Source: DATLLN01 sp963809205 (GTDB taxonomy: Bacteria; Actinomycetota; Thermoleophilia; Gaiellales; JAICJC01). From it: a DNA stretch of 64,000 bases. The stretch covers positions 248,001 to 312,000 of the forward strand of contig CAWEIS010000004.1 in NCBI GenBank assembly GCA_963809205.1. Reading direction: 5' to 3'. Numbering within the stretch: position 1 is the first letter of the stretch; every line of letters begins with the position of its first letter. Below, in pieces: positions 45,296 through 54,538 of this stretch. The position numbers and the translations under genes were made by a program. Under the pieces are notes generated by a model, which ran no database searches, was not told the DNA's origin, and was given only the letters and a program-made list of their open reading frames with translations.

Positions 45296-46200
45296 TGGGG
45301 TGGATCCGGCGCGCGTCGACGACGCGGCTCGTGCTGGCAGCCGGTGCGGTGCTGGTCGTCGTGATCGCCGGAGTCGTGGCGCTGTCCCGCCGCGGCGACG
45401 ACGTCAAGCCGCCGCCCCCGGCGTCGATCGGCGACCTCGTCGCCCTGGTCGGCCGGGGCAGTCCGCAGGGCATCACGGCCGACGTCACGCTGACGGGAGA
45501 CGTCGGCCAGGCGGCGAGTACGACGGGCAGCGTCTGGTGGAAGCCGGGCAGCCTGCGCATCGACCTGGGGTCGGGCGACGCCGCCGTCCGGCTGATCGTG
45601 GTCGACAACAGGATCGTCATCTCGGGCGACGGACGCACGCTGGCCGCAACGCTGCCGTTCGGGGCAACGCTCGATCCGCTGCTCGGAGAGCTCGGGCAGA
45701 CGTGGGCGCTGGAGCCGCCGCAGTCGGTGATCGCAGGCGGCCGACCGGCGTACGAGGTGCGCGTCGTCTCGCGCGATCCCGAGTCGCAGGTGGGCGGCAT
45801 CGCCGTGGCGATCGGCGCCGCCAGCGGGCTGCCCGTGCGGCTCGTCGTCAGCGGAGCCGACGGCCGCCCTGCGGCGACGCTGCAGCTGACGGACGTCCAC
45901 GTCGGTCCGGTCGACGACTCGGTGCTCGCCGCCCCGGCCGCGGGTTCGGAGGATGTGCCCGCTCCGCGGACGGTGGGGAGCGGCCTCGGCACCGTGCTGG
46001 TCTGGAGGGATGCCCACCTGCCGCTTCCCGAGCGCATCTGGGACGGCGCGCGCACGGTGCCGGTCGGCACCGGCACCGGCGAGGCCCTGATCACTCCGGC
46101 CGGCAGCCTGCTGCGGTTCACGCGCGGGGGCCATACGTACGTGGTCGCCGGGCTCGCCGGGCCTGACCGCCTTGCCCGCGCGGCCGGCGTGCCGGTGTAA
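45292..46200 (+). CDS. Membrane-anchored LolA/RseB-like envelope protein
   Basis: A 302-residue protein with a short basic N-terminus, one membrane helix (about 14-32) and a beta-rich outside domain. The pattern T-G-S-V-W-W-K-P-G-S-L-R-I-D followed by paired strands resembles the LolA/RseB half-barrel that binds lipid or lipoprotein. An ECF sigma factor and zinc-finger anti-sigma follow 40 bases later, which makes a sensor role possible. ATG 45292 overlaps the MFS stop (ATGA); ATG 45295 is equally possible. Confidence 0.65.
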   Translation: MMGWIRRASTTRLVLAAGAVLVVVIAGVVALSRRGDDVKPPPPASIGDLVALVGRGSPQGITADVTLTGDVGQAASTTGSVWWKPGSLRIDLGSGDAAVRLIVVDNRIVISGDGRTLAATLPFGATLDPLLGELGQTWALEPPQSVIAGGRPAYEVRVVSRDPESQVGGIAVAIGAASGLPVRLVVSGADGRPAATLQLTDVHVGPVDDSVLAAPAAGSEDVPAPRTVGSGLGTVLVWRDAHLPLPERIWDGARTVPVGTGTGEALITPAGSLLRFTRGGHTYVVAGLAGPDRLARAAGVPV

Positions 46201-46229
46201 CGCACCGCCGCGCTGGCGACACCTGTCGG

Positions 46230-46235
46230 TATCCT
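46230..46235 (+). promoter_or_regulatory. Candidate -10 element of the ECF sigma gene
   Basis: TATCCT ends seven bases before ATG 46243, with no ribosome site between. Confidence 0.45.
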
Positions 46236-46242
46236 CGCCCTG

Positions 46243-46911
46243 ATGCCCATCCCGCCCGAGACGACGCCGGCGCCGGCTCCCCGCGCCTCGGCGGAGGACA
46301 TGCAGCTCGTGCGGCGGCTGCGAGATGGCGACGAGTCGGCGTTCATGGAGCTCGTTGACCGCTACCACCGCTCGCTCGTCCGCCTGGCGCGGCGCTACGT
46401 GTCCAGCCAGGCGGTTGCCGAGGACGTGGCGCAGGAAGCCTGGGTGGGGGTGCTCCGGGGCATCGACCGGTTCGAGGGCCGGTCGTCCCTGCGCACCTGG
46501 ATCTACCGCATCCTGACGAACACCGCGAAGACGCGGGCGCAGCGTGAGGCCCGCAGCGTCCCGTTCGCGTCGCTGGGCGGCGACACCGAGGAGGAGGCCG
46601 TCGACGCCGACCGCTTCGTGTCCGAGGGCGACGCTGGGGCCGGCCACTGGGTCAGCTTCCCCGACCAGTGGAGCGACCTGCCGGAGCAGCGCCTGCTGGG
46701 GGACGAGACCCGGCGGGTGATCGACGCGGCCATCGACCGGCTGCCGCCGAACCAGGCGGCGGTGATCCGCCTGCGCGACGTCGAGGGGTTCGGCTCGGCC
46801 GAGGTCTGCGATCTGCTGGACATCAGCGAGGCCAACCAGCGCGTGCTCCTGCACCGGGCGCGTTCCAAGGTGCGGGCGGCGCTCGAGCGGTACCTGGAGG
46901 AGGAGCGATGA
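46243..46911 (+). CDS. ECF-family RNA polymerase sigma factor
   Basis: A 222-residue alternative sigma factor. Region 2 is visible (F-M-E-L-V-D-R-Y-H-R-S-L, V-A-E-D-V-A-Q-E-A-W) and region 4 follows near the C-terminus (L-P-P-N-Q-A-A-V-I-R-L-R-D-V-E-G, with a helix-turn-helix E-V-C-D-L-L-D-I-S). A loop of about 40 residues separates them. It is coupled to the anti-sigma gene by an ATGA overlap, as usual for ECF pairs. Confidence 0.94.
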   Translation: MPIPPETTPAPAPRASAEDMQLVRRLRDGDESAFMELVDRYHRSLVRLARRYVSSQAVAEDVAQEAWVGVLRGIDRFEGRSSLRTWIYRILTNTAKTRAQREARSVPFASLGGDTEEEAVDADRFVSEGDAGAGHWVSFPDQWSDLPEQRLLGDETRRVIDAAIDRLPPNQAAVIRLRDVEGFGSAEVCDLLDISEANQRVLLHRARSKVRAALERYLEEER

Positions 46912-47159
46912 GCGAGCCCGAGCTGACCTGTCGCGAGCTGGTCGAGCTGGTGACCGACTACCTGGAGGGTTCGCTGGACGACGCGACCCGGCGGCGGGTG
47001 GACGAGCACCTGGCGGCCTGCCCCGGCTGCACGGCCTACCTCGACGAGATGCGGGTGACCATCTGGCTGACCGGCACGCTGACGGAGCGCGATCTGGGCG
47101 CCCCGGTGCGCGACTCGCTGCTCCACGCCTTCCGCGGCTGGCGCCGCGGCGTCACCTGA
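46908..47159 (+). CDS. Zinc-finger anti-sigma factor (zf-HC2, soluble)
   Basis: An 83-residue protein with an early Cys (L-T-C-R-E-L) and the H-L-A-A-C-P-G-C motif of zinc-binding anti-sigma domains. There is no membrane helix, so it is a soluble, redox- or zinc-type anti-sigma rather than a membrane one. It is expected to hold the sigma factor encoded directly upstream. Its 3' end overlaps the convergent peptidase gene by eight bases. Confidence 0.9.
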   Translation: MSEPELTCRELVELVTDYLEGSLDDATRRRVDEHLAACPGCTAYLDEMRVTIWLTGTLTERDLGAPVRDSLLHAFRGWRRGVT

Positions 47160-48471
47160 GCGCGCCGATCTCCCTGCAGGCCTCGATCGAGAACCGAGTG
47201 GCGTACCCGAGGTCGTCCGCCAGCAGGCGCTCGTCGCGGTTGTGCACCCCGCCATGCATGATGTCGATCGGCGTGTGCCGCGCAGGCCAGAAGCCGTAGG
47301 CGACCGTGCCGAACGTCTCGCGCATGAAGTGCGAGTCGGTGAAGCCGGTCGAGATCGTCGGCAGCAGGATCGCACCCGGATCCTGCGACTCCACGAACCG
47401 CCGGCAGGTCTCGAACAGCGGCGTGTCGATCGCCGCGATGGTGCCGCCGGTCGGCTCCTCGAGGAACTCCAGCTCGTAGGGCAGGTCGGTGCCCAGCGCG
47501 GCCGTCAGCTCGCCGCGCAGGTCGTCCTTGGTCATCCCGGGCAGCACCCGGCAGTCACACTCGACGCTGGCCCTGCCGGGCATCACGTTGCGCGCGGACG
47601 ACCCGCGCAGCCGCGTGGGCGCGATCGTCGCGCCGAACAGCGGCGGCAGCAGGTCGGGGAACGCGGGATGCAGCGCCGACGCCCGCGAGATCGCGCCGTC
47701 CACGTCGTCGCCGAACTCGCCCGCCAGCGCCTCCAGCATCACCCGGGTCTCGGGCAGCAGATGGCGCCGCGTGCGGTGGTTCGCCAACCGGGTGATCAGC
47801 GTCGCCAGACGTGGCACCGCGTTGGCGCCGGACGTCGGCGTCGAGGCGTGGCCGGCCTCGCCCAGCGCGGTGACCAGCGTGCCGAGGGTGGCCTTCTCGC
47901 CGATGTTGACCGTGACGACGACGCGACCGTCGGCCAGCTCCAGACGCTCACCGCCGCCCTCGTTCAGCGCGTAGTCGGTGGCGATGTCGGGGCGGGCCTT
48001 GACCAGCCACGCCATCCCGACCTCCTCGGTGCCGTCCTCCTCGTCGGCCTCGGCGACGAACACCAGGTCGCCGCCGGGCTGGAACCCCGAACGGGCGAGC
48101 GCGGCCATGGTCACGGCCCGGCTCGCGGTCTCGTTCTTCATGTCCACCGATCCGCGACCCCAGATGTAGCCGTCGTCGTCGTGGTGGCCGTCGAACGGCG
48201 GGTGCTGCCAGTCCTCGGCGTCGGCCGGGACGACGTCCGTGTGCCCGAGCAGCGCCAGGGACGGCCCCTCGCCGGTGCCGGGGATGCGGGCGATCAGGTT
48301 GGCGCGGTCGGGATCGCGGGCCACCAGCTCGCAGGCGACGCCGTTTGCCTCGAGGTAGTCCTTGAGCAGCATCGCGGCGGGCGTCTCCCGCCCCGGGGGG
48401 TTCGAGGTATCGATCCGGATCAGGTCGCGTAGCAGCTCGGCGACCTCGGTCTGCAGGTCATGATCGTTCAT
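47152..48471 (-). CDS. M20-family metallopeptidase (ArgE/DapE/carboxypeptidase-like)
   Basis: A zinc peptidase or deacylase of 439 residues. Metal ligands: G-H-T-D-V-V-P, G-R-G-S-V-D-M-K, the catalytic E-A-D-E-E-D-G pair, and H-G-G-V-H-N near the end. A dimerisation domain lies between about 190 and 310. N-acetylornithine deacetylase, succinyl-DAP desuccinylase and dipeptidases all share this fold; there is no arginine or lysine gene nearby to decide. ATG 48471 has TAAGAT eight bases upstream. Confidence 0.88.
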   Translation of the reverse strand: MNDHDLQTEVAELLRDLIRIDTSNPPGRETPAAMLLKDYLEANGVACELVARDPDRANLIARIPGTGEGPSLALLGHTDVVPADAEDWQHPPFDGHHDDDGYIWGRGSVDMKNETASRAVTMAALARSGFQPGGDLVFVAEADEEDGTEEVGMAWLVKARPDIATDYALNEGGGERLELADGRVVVTVNIGEKATLGTLVTALGEAGHASTPTSGANAVPRLATLITRLANHRTRRHLLPETRVMLEALAGEFGDDVDGAISRASALHPAFPDLLPPLFGATIAPTRLRGSSARNVMPGRASVECDCRVLPGMTKDDLRGELTAALGTDLPYELEFLEEPTGGTIAAIDTPLFETCRRFVESQDPGAILLPTISTGFTDSHFMRETFGTVAYGFWPARHTPIDIMHGGVHNRDERLLADDLGYATRFSIEACREIGALR

Positions 48472-48479
48472 GGCGGGGG

Positions 48480-48485
48480 ATCTTA
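48480..48485 (-). promoter_or_regulatory. Candidate -10 element of the M20 peptidase gene
   Basis: TAAGAT on the minus strand ends eight bases before ATG 48471 and overlaps the stop codon of the upstream gene. Confidence 0.4.
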
Positions 48486-49505
48486 CGCGTTGGCGTGCCG
48501 GCGCCAGGTGAGGCCGAGGAGCATTCCCAGCAGCACCGGCGGGACGAAGGTCAGCGCGCGGTAGAGCAGCACCGCGGCGACGCAGGCGTCGTTGGGTCCG
48601 CCGAACCCGACCAGGGCGGCGGACAGGCCGACCTCGACGATGCCCAGCCCGCCCGGCGTGATCGGGATCGCCGTCAGCAGCCTGATCAGCGACCAGGCTG
48701 CGAGCGCCTCCACCACCGAGACCTGCGAAGCGTCGACGCCGACCGCGCGCAGCGAAACCAGCAGCACCAGGAACACCGTCAGGTGGCCGGCCAGCTGCGC
48801 CAGCGTGATCACCCACCAGCGGCGGGCGAGCAGGGCGACCGTCTCGTTGCGAAACCGGGCGAACGACTCGTCCAGCGACGTATATGGCCCGCGGCGCACG
48901 GGCCGGGCCAGCGTCGTCAGCAGGCGGCCGGTGCGCAGGCCGACTCGCCTCGCCTGCTCCTCGCTGCGCAGCACGAGCACCAGGCCGATGATGACGGCGG
49001 CGAGGATGCCGGCGGCGATCAGGCTGAGCACGCGCAGCCGGCGGTCGTCGCCGCCCTCCAGCGCCAGCAGCCCGACGGCGGTGATCGGGATCGCGACGTT
49101 GATCAGCTGGTTCCACAGGCCGGTGACCACGACCGCGGCGGTCACCGCCTGCGTGTCGAACCGCCAGCCGCGCAGCATCCCGTACGACACGCCGATACCG
49201 ACCGCGTCGCCCCCGGGGACGGCGCTGGACAGTGCGGTCGACGTCTGGGTGAGCACCATCGACTGCCGGTAGCTGAGCCCCGGCAGCGCCGCCATCCACG
49301 GCGGTCCGAACGTCGCGACGTTGAGGATCGCCACGACGATCAGCGCGATCAGCCAGGGCAGGCTGAGCGTTCCGATGACGTCAAGCACCGACCGGTAGTT
49401 GGCGATCTTGGGCAGCAGCAGCGCGAACGCCACCACCACCACGATCACAGCGCCGGCCGAGCCCAGCACCCGCTTGTGGGTGCTGGTCAGTCGAGGTTGG
49501 GTCAT
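48483..49505 (-). CDS. YbhN/LPG-synthase-TM-family membrane protein
   Basis: A 340-residue polytopic protein (about eight helices) of the lysylphosphatidylglycerol-synthase transmembrane (UPF0104/YbhN) family. Typical features are the small-residue A-L-S-S-A-V-P-G-G-D-A-V-G block and the late I-P-I-T-P-G-G-L-G-I-V-E-V-G motif. Members are thought to act as lipid flippases. A second member lies two genes upstream in the same operon. ATG 49505 overlaps the stop of the SHOCT gene (ATGA). Confidence 0.87.
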   Translation of the reverse strand: MTQPRLTSTHKRVLGSAGAVIVVVVAFALLLPKIANYRSVLDVIGTLSLPWLIALIVVAILNVATFGPPWMAALPGLSYRQSMVLTQTSTALSSAVPGGDAVGIGVSYGMLRGWRFDTQAVTAAVVVTGLWNQLINVAIPITAVGLLALEGGDDRRLRVLSLIAAGILAAVIIGLVLVLRSEEQARRVGLRTGRLLTTLARPVRRGPYTSLDESFARFRNETVALLARRWWVITLAQLAGHLTVFLVLLVSLRAVGVDASQVSVVEALAAWSLIRLLTAIPITPGGLGIVEVGLSAALVGFGGPNDACVAAVLLYRALTFVPPVLLGMLLGLTWRRHANA

Positions 49506-50836
49506 GTGCCGCGATCGAGGAGCTCGGCCTTTTGTGCGGCGAACTCCTCGTCGGTCAGCGCCCCGCTGTCGTGCAGGGTCTTCAACCGTTCCAGCTTGGA
49601 CAGGTCGTCACCGCCCCGCGACGGCAGCCGCAGGTTGGGCTTCCATCCGACGGCCGTGGCCTCGGGGAACTCGGTGACGGATTGCCGGCGGAGCGCCTCG
49701 ACGCCGAGGATTCCGAGCACGATCAAGAGCGTCGACTGGATCAGCTGGCGAGTGGCCAGGGTCGGTCCCCAGAGCAGGACCAGCGCGACCACCGCGGCGT
49801 ACACCAGCCAGACGCGCCCGGGATGGTCGCGCCCCTCGGGTGCGAACCGGCGGCGCAGCGCCACCGCCCGCCCGGCGGCACCGGACAGCCAGGCCCACAG
49901 CACGATCAGGATGCCGACCGCGACGATCGTGATGTTCGCGCTGGTCAGCCGCTCGGTGACGATGTTCCACACATCGCCCGAGGCGGCCTGCGCGTTCGGG
50001 TAGTCGGACAGCGAGTTGACGAGATAGTTGCCGACCACGTGGCGGCCGATGATCAGGACGATGCCCACGCCGATCACGCCGAAGCCGATCAGCCGGACGG
50101 CCCAGCGGCGGTCGCCCCGGGCCAGGTAGACGGCCAGCACGTAGAGCGCCAGCGTGATGATCCACAGGTAGTTGGCCACCTGCTGCAACGCGTGGGTGAT
50201 CGTCTGCACCGTGCCCAGCGTGTCGGACTGGATGATCACGATCTGGCCGGCGTCCGCCGGCAGCGCGGCCGCCAGCCGGCCGTTCCCCAGCCCGCCGGCC
50301 AGCCGGTCGAGGATCGGCTGGAGGTCGAGCACGACGTTGCCGTTGGTGCTGGACAGTCGGCCGTTGTCACCTGAGGTGACGAGGACGACGAACCGCTCAT
50401 GCGCGTTGCGGTTGGCCACCTTCCACAGTCCCTGGGCCGCCGGCGACGCCAGCAGCCTCTCGGCGCCCTTCACCGCGTAGGGGCGCAGCGCCGTTGCGGC
50501 AGGACCGGCCAGCGGCTTCAGCCGCTCGGGCAGCGCCTGCTCGATCTCGGTCTGCACGTCGACGTTGGTGTACAGCTGGTCGACCAGGTAGTTGGCCAGC
50601 GCCGTCTGCACCTTCGGGTCCTGCAACAGCTTCGTGCTGGTGGTCGTGTACACGTCGGTGTCCAGCGCGACCTTGTCCACCCAGATCGCCAGCACCGACA
50701 GAAGACAGAGGATCGACGCGACGACCACCAGGCCGCGGATCGTCCAGCGCCGTCCACGACTCAGTCCATGGCTCGGGCTGGCTGGCGGCGGCTCGGTCGG
50801 CTCGACCGACTCGCCCGGTGTCTCGCTCTCGCTCAT
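49502..50836 (-). CDS. Membrane protein with extracytoplasmic domain and C-terminal SHOCT domain
   Basis: A 444-residue protein. The N-terminal cytosolic tail is acidic and Pro-rich, followed by a membrane helix (about 35-55), a helical outside domain of about 160 residues, then four more helices. The last 30 residues form a SHOCT domain (L-E-R-L-K-T-L-H-D-S-G-A-L-T-D-E-E-F). The outside part resembles the conserved actinobacterial membrane proteins with D-T-D-V-Y-T-T-T-x-x-L-L-x-D-P-K-V. Function unknown. It sits between the two YbhN-type genes with four-base overlaps, so a shared envelope-lipid role is likely. Confidence 0.8.
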   Translation of the reverse strand: MSESETPGESVEPTEPPPASPSHGLSRGRRWTIRGLVVVASILCLLSVLAIWVDKVALDTDVYTTTSTKLLQDPKVQTALANYLVDQLYTNVDVQTEIEQALPERLKPLAGPAATALRPYAVKGAERLLASPAAQGLWKVANRNAHERFVVLVTSGDNGRLSSTNGNVVLDLQPILDRLAGGLGNGRLAAALPADAGQIVIIQSDTLGTVQTITHALQQVANYLWIITLALYVLAVYLARGDRRWAVRLIGFGVIGVGIVLIIGRHVVGNYLVNSLSDYPNAQAASGDVWNIVTERLTSANITIVAVGILIVLWAWLSGAAGRAVALRRRFAPEGRDHPGRVWLVYAAVVALVLLWGPTLATRQLIQSTLLIVLGILGVEALRRQSVTEFPEATAVGWKPNLRLPSRGGDDLSKLERLKTLHDSGALTDEEFAAQKAELLDRGT

Positions 50837-51802
50837 GTCGCGTCCTCCTCCTCCAGGGCCTTGATCCCGCCCTGCTTGGACTTCTCGCGGGACGAGCGGA
50901 TCAGATCCCGCGTCGTCGACCACCCGAATGTGGTTGCCATCATCGTCAACCCGAACACGATGTTCCAGGCCATCAGGATCATCTGTTGCGCCAACGAGTA
51001 CGCGGTCACGGTAGCGGCCGGAGCGACACTTCGCAGTGCCACCGTGGCCAACGCCTGCTGGGTGCCGACGCCGCCGGGCGTGACGGCCAGCGTCGACGAG
51101 ATCGAGTTGGCGGCGATGATCAGGAAGATGTTGCGGATCGTGACCGGGATCCCGAAGGCCTTCATGAACGTCGCCATCACGCACATCCGCAGGGCGTACG
51201 CGCACAACCTGGGGGAGCAGCACCTGGGCGCAGTAGCGGCGCGGCGTCGTCAGGATCGCGGCGCCGGCCTTCGCCTGCTCCCACGTCGACCGGAAGCGCT
51301 TCCACAGCAGGCGCACGACCAGCACGATCAACGCCACGGCGCAGCCGATCAGCGCCAGCTTCCACCAGCCGTCGGCGGTCAGTTCGCGGCTGGCCTCGTT
51401 CTCGGCGCCCGCACGGCTGGTGAACAGGTAGATGTAGACCAGCGTGCCGATGACGGCGTAGAACAGGTTCTGCGCGATGCCGCCGGCGACGATCGTGACC
51501 ATCCGCGAGTTGACGATGATCGCCCGGTACATGCCGAGGTAGGCGATCGTGCCTGCCTGCGCGGGCAGGAACGAGTTGAGGCCGATGCCGCCGGCGTAGG
51601 CGGCGAAGATCTCACGCAGCGGCACGCGTTCCCCGGGGAACGAGGCGCGCAGGATGTTGCGCCACGCCAGCCCGTTCAGAAAGGTCTGGCCGGTCTGCAG
51701 CGTGCAGCCGACGACCAGGTAGATCGGGTCGATGCCTGTGATCTGGTCCCAGACCTCTCCGAGCCAGTCGGCGAGGCTCGAGAGGACGTTGAGCTCGACC
51801 AC
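50833..51802 (-). pseudogene. Second YbhN/LPG-synthase-TM-family protein, frameshifted once
   Basis: A polytopic membrane protein of about 320 residues, with N-S-F-L-P-A-Q-A-G-T in the first half and L-A-V-T-P-G-G-V-G-T-Q-Q-A in the second, the paired family motifs. The frame breaks in the G-run 51211-51215. Deleting one base joins V-L-L-P to R-L-C-A-Y-A-L-R-M. Start is GTG 51802 with TACGCT six bases upstream. Domains are otherwise intact, so consensus error is likely. Confidence 0.82.
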
Positions 51803-51808
51803 CGGCTG

Positions 51809-51814
51809 AGCGTA
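51809..51814 (-). promoter_or_regulatory. Candidate -10 element of the flippase/SHOCT operon
   Basis: TACGCT on the minus strand ends six bases before GTG 51802, directly after the ABC gene stop. Confidence 0.42.
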
Positions 51815-52639
51815 TCAGCGGGCGGTGGCCGTCCATCGGCCGTGCCGCAGGGCGACGTCGATCGCCATGCCGAAGCACGTCTCGAGCGGCTCGGGGGCAA
51901 GCACCTCCGCCACCTGTCCCGTGGCGACCAGCCGACCGCTGCGCAGGAGGGCGGCGTGGGTGGTCGATGCGGGAAGCTCCTCCAGGTGGTGCGTCGCGAG
52001 CACCGTCGCCGGCAGCTCGGCCCGGTCGAGCGTCGCCACCAGCGCTTCCCGGGACGGCAGGTCGAGCCCGGCCGCCGGCTCGTCCAGCAGCAGCAGCTCG
52101 GGGCGGCCCATCAGCGCGCGGGCCAGCATCACCCGTGCTCGCTCACCCTGGCTGCAGGTGCCGATCGTGCGGCTCGCCAGCCCGCCGCACCCGACGTCGT
52201 CCAGTCGCCTCTCCGCCGTGCTCCGCTCCTCGTCGGAGAACTCGGTCAGCCAGGACTCGAGCGCGCCGCGTGAGCCCGTGAGCACCGCGTCGAGCACCGT
52301 CATCTCCGGCCTGATCGACTCGCTCAGCAGGTGGCTGGTGTGGCCGATCCGGCGCCGCAGGACGCGTACGTCGACGGAGCCGAGCCGCTCGCCCAGCACC
52401 GTGACTGTGCCCGAGACAGGCTGACGCCGGGCGCCGGCCAGTGAGAGCAGGCTGGTCTTGCCGCTGCCGTTGGGGCCGAGCAGCGCCCAGCGCTCGCCGG
52501 CCTCGACCCGCAGGTCGAGCGGCCCCACCAGCACCGCGCCCGAGCGGGCGCGGAGCTCAGCTCCCCGGAGCTCGATCGCCGCGGTCGGCGGCCCAGTCGG
52601 CGGGGACGTCGGAGCCTCCCTCCTGGGTGATCCTGCCAC
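51815..52639 (-). CDS. ABC transporter ATP-binding protein
   Basis: A single ABC ATPase of 274 residues with G-P-N-G-S-G-K-T-S (Walker A), C-S-Q-G-E-R-A-R (signature) and L-L-L-D-E-P-A-A-G-L-D. No permease gene lies beside it. It resembles the ModF/YchF-like stand-alone ATPases with an iron- or molybdate-uptake look, but substrate is unknown. The only standard start is GTG 52639, which overlaps the HerA-like gene by 83 bases; a rarer start further in is possible because the true ABC fold begins at I-E-L-R-G. Confidence 0.8.
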   Translation of the reverse strand: MAGSPRREAPTSPPTGPPTAAIELRGAELRARSGAVLVGPLDLRVEAGERWALLGPNGSGKTSLLSLAGARRQPVSGTVTVLGERLGSVDVRVLRRRIGHTSHLLSESIRPEMTVLDAVLTGSRGALESWLTEFSDEERSTAERRLDDVGCGGLASRTIGTCSQGERARVMLARALMGRPELLLLDEPAAGLDLPSREALVATLDRAELPATVLATHHLEELPASTTHAALLRSGRLVATGQVAEVLAPEPLETCFGMAIDVALRHGRWTATAR

Positions 52640-54056
52640 CGACCCGGACGAACGTGGGATGCCCGACGATGCCGCCCGCGACCAGCGCCTCGCCCTGCCG
52701 GAAGACGGTCGAGCGCTCGATCAGGCTGGCCGGCGCGTAGGAGAAGAGCCCGGTCAGATGGGCGATGTCGGCCGCCGAGTTCATCCGCATCAGCACCAGG
52801 TTGTCGCACTGGGAGAGCACGTTGTCGTGCACCTTCGAGGGCCGCTGGGTGGACACCAGCAGGTGGAGCCCGAACTTGCGGCCCTCCCCGGCGATCCGCA
52901 CGGCGTGCTCGGTCGAGAGGACGGTCAGCGGCTCGCTGCTGGTCGCGGGGCAGACGTTGTGGGCCTCGTCGATCACGCACAGCGTCGGGCGCCGCCGGTC
53001 GCGCAGCTCCCAGAGCTGCGCCAGCACCGCCTCGGCGACGGCGGCCCGCTCGCGCTCGACCTGGATGCTGCCGAGGTCGATGACCAGCGCCCGCCAGTCG
53101 TCGTCGCCCAGCCGTTCCAGCAGCCCGGACTCCCGGTCCTCCCGCGACCAGATCGACCACTCGAGGAGGCCCAGGTTGCGGATGCGCAGGCTGAGCGCAG
53201 CCTCCTCGGGCGACGGGTGCCGCACCGACTCCTCCAGCTCGGCGGCGGTCGCCCCCGCGGCCTCCCGCTCGATAACTGTCAGCAGCGCGGAGTATTCGTC
53301 ACGGTCGCGCAGCGGGTCGAGCTCGGCCACCGCGGCGCGGCTGCGGGCGCCAAGGTCGAAGAACCGCATGTGGAGCCTGCCGGCGCCGGTGCCCCCTGAG
53401 CGGCGCACCTCCATGTGCTGGGCGCGTTCGGCCCAGCGGGCTGCGGGACCGGGGTCGGCTCCGTCTCGCGTCTCGGGCAGTCGCGCGAAGTCCGAGTTGG
53501 GGTCGAGCACGACGATCCGCAGGTCGGTCTCCAGCAGCAGCTGCTCGAGCATCACACTGAGCGCGTAGGACTTGCCCGAGCCGGACTGGCCGCAGAGGAA
53601 GGTGTGGCGCCCGAAGCCGCCGGCGTCCAGCCTCGCGGGCACCTCGGGGGCGAACGCGAGCCGCCCGATCTCCAGCCGGGCGCGCCTGGGAGCGGTGCGC
53701 GCGAGATACGCCCCGACCTCGGCGGGTTCGGCGGCGCGAAGCGGGGCATCGTGGAACGGCGCGGCCTCCTCGAGCACGACGCCCCGGCCGCCGACCACGT
53801 GGTAGGCGACCCGGGTGCGGTGTGTGCCGAGCGCGCCGGTCGTCTCGACCTCCGGCCCCTCTCGCAGCTCGAGCCGGCTCTCGACGACCTGGCCGAGCGC
53901 CGCCCCGTCGCCGGCCGCGATGGTCACGTACGACCCGGGCTGCACCGGCTCGTCGACCGGTGCCTGAAACTCGAAGCTCCGGCCGTCCAGCGAGCGGGCG
54001 AGCGGCTCGACCGCCGCTTCCAGCTCACGACGGATGTCGTGATGTGGCTGCTCCAT
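52557..54056 (-). CDS. HerA-like ATPase (DUF87, FtsK/HerA superfamily)
   Basis: A 499-residue P-loop ATPase. An N-terminal beta-rich HAS-like barrel (about 30-100) precedes the motor domain with C-G-Q-S-G-S-G-K-S-Y-A (Walker A), L-C-V-I-D-E-A-H-N (Walker B) and S-T-Q-R-P-S-K-V, as in HerA translocases. HerA usually works with the nuclease NurA or with Sir2/DUF4297 partners in defence, but none is encoded next to it. It is followed by an ABC ATPase whose start overlaps. Its role here is open. Confidence 0.87.
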   Translation of the reverse strand: MEQPHHDIRRELEAAVEPLARSLDGRSFEFQAPVDEPVQPGSYVTIAAGDGAALGQVVESRLELREGPEVETTGALGTHRTRVAYHVVGGRGVVLEEAAPFHDAPLRAAEPAEVGAYLARTAPRRARLEIGRLAFAPEVPARLDAGGFGRHTFLCGQSGSGKSYALSVMLEQLLLETDLRIVVLDPNSDFARLPETRDGADPGPAARWAERAQHMEVRRSGGTGAGRLHMRFFDLGARSRAAVAELDPLRDRDEYSALLTVIEREAAGATAAELEESVRHPSPEEAALSLRIRNLGLLEWSIWSREDRESGLLERLGDDDWRALVIDLGSIQVERERAAVAEAVLAQLWELRDRRRPTLCVIDEAHNVCPATSSEPLTVLSTEHAVRIAGEGRKFGLHLLVSTQRPSKVHDNVLSQCDNLVLMRMNSAADIAHLTGLFSYAPASLIERSTVFRQGEALVAGGIVGHPTFVRVGGRITQEGGSDVPADWAADRGDRAPGS

Positions 54057-54061
54057 GGCGG

Positions 54062-54538
54062 TCAGCTGGGCTTCGTCGTCATGGCCCAGACTGCCACGAC
54101 GTACGCCGCGATCAGGATGAAGGTGAGCGCCATGCTGATGCGGGTCATCAGGCTCGGCCCGTCGGGGTTGCTGCGGATCCGCCGCGCGGCGAGCCCGGAG
54201 AGCACCGTGGCGATGATGATCAGCAGCAGGCCGAAGTCGGAGGTGATGTAGCCAATGCCGATCCAGCCGGGATCGTCGTCGCCGCCGAAGCCCTCCCTGG
54301 AGGAGATCCACTCCGCGCCGACGCGCATCACGAGGTACGAGGGGACGACGCCGATCAGCAGCGTCCGGAACCCGAAGCGGGCGAGCGACACGCGGTCGTC
54401 GCCGCCGCTCCGTACCGCCAGAACCAGCGCGGCCGAGGCCACGGCCAGCGCTCCGCACATCACCATCGCGCCGCCGACGTGCAGCAGCAGCGGGAAGTTC
54501 CAGTCGTCGGGGCGGATCACCAGCAGCGGCACCGTCAT
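54062..54538 (-). CDS. Four-helix membrane protein of unknown function
   Basis: A 158-residue integral membrane protein with four hydrophobic helices and short loops. The N-terminus M-T-V-P-L-L-V-I-R-P-D-D-W-N precedes L-L-L-H-V-G-G-A, similar to DUF2269-like proteins. ATG 54538 overlaps the stop of the neighbouring DUF2269-like gene (ATGA); a GTG 15 bases earlier is not needed. Both appear co-transcribed with the HerA-like gene. Confidence 0.7.
   Translation of the reverse strand: MTVPLLVIRPDDWNFPLLLHVGGAMVMCGALAVASAALVLAVRSGGDDRVSLARFGFRTLLIGVVPSYLVMRVGAEWISSREGFGGDDDPGWIGIGYITSDFGLLLIIIATVLSGLAARRIRSNPDGPSLMTRISMALTFILIAAYVVAVWAMTTKPS

Noticed and set aside
50833..51207. The 3' half of the second YbhN gene as an independent gene
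   Set aside because: It begins mid-domain, continues the upstream frame after removing one G, and has no start signal.
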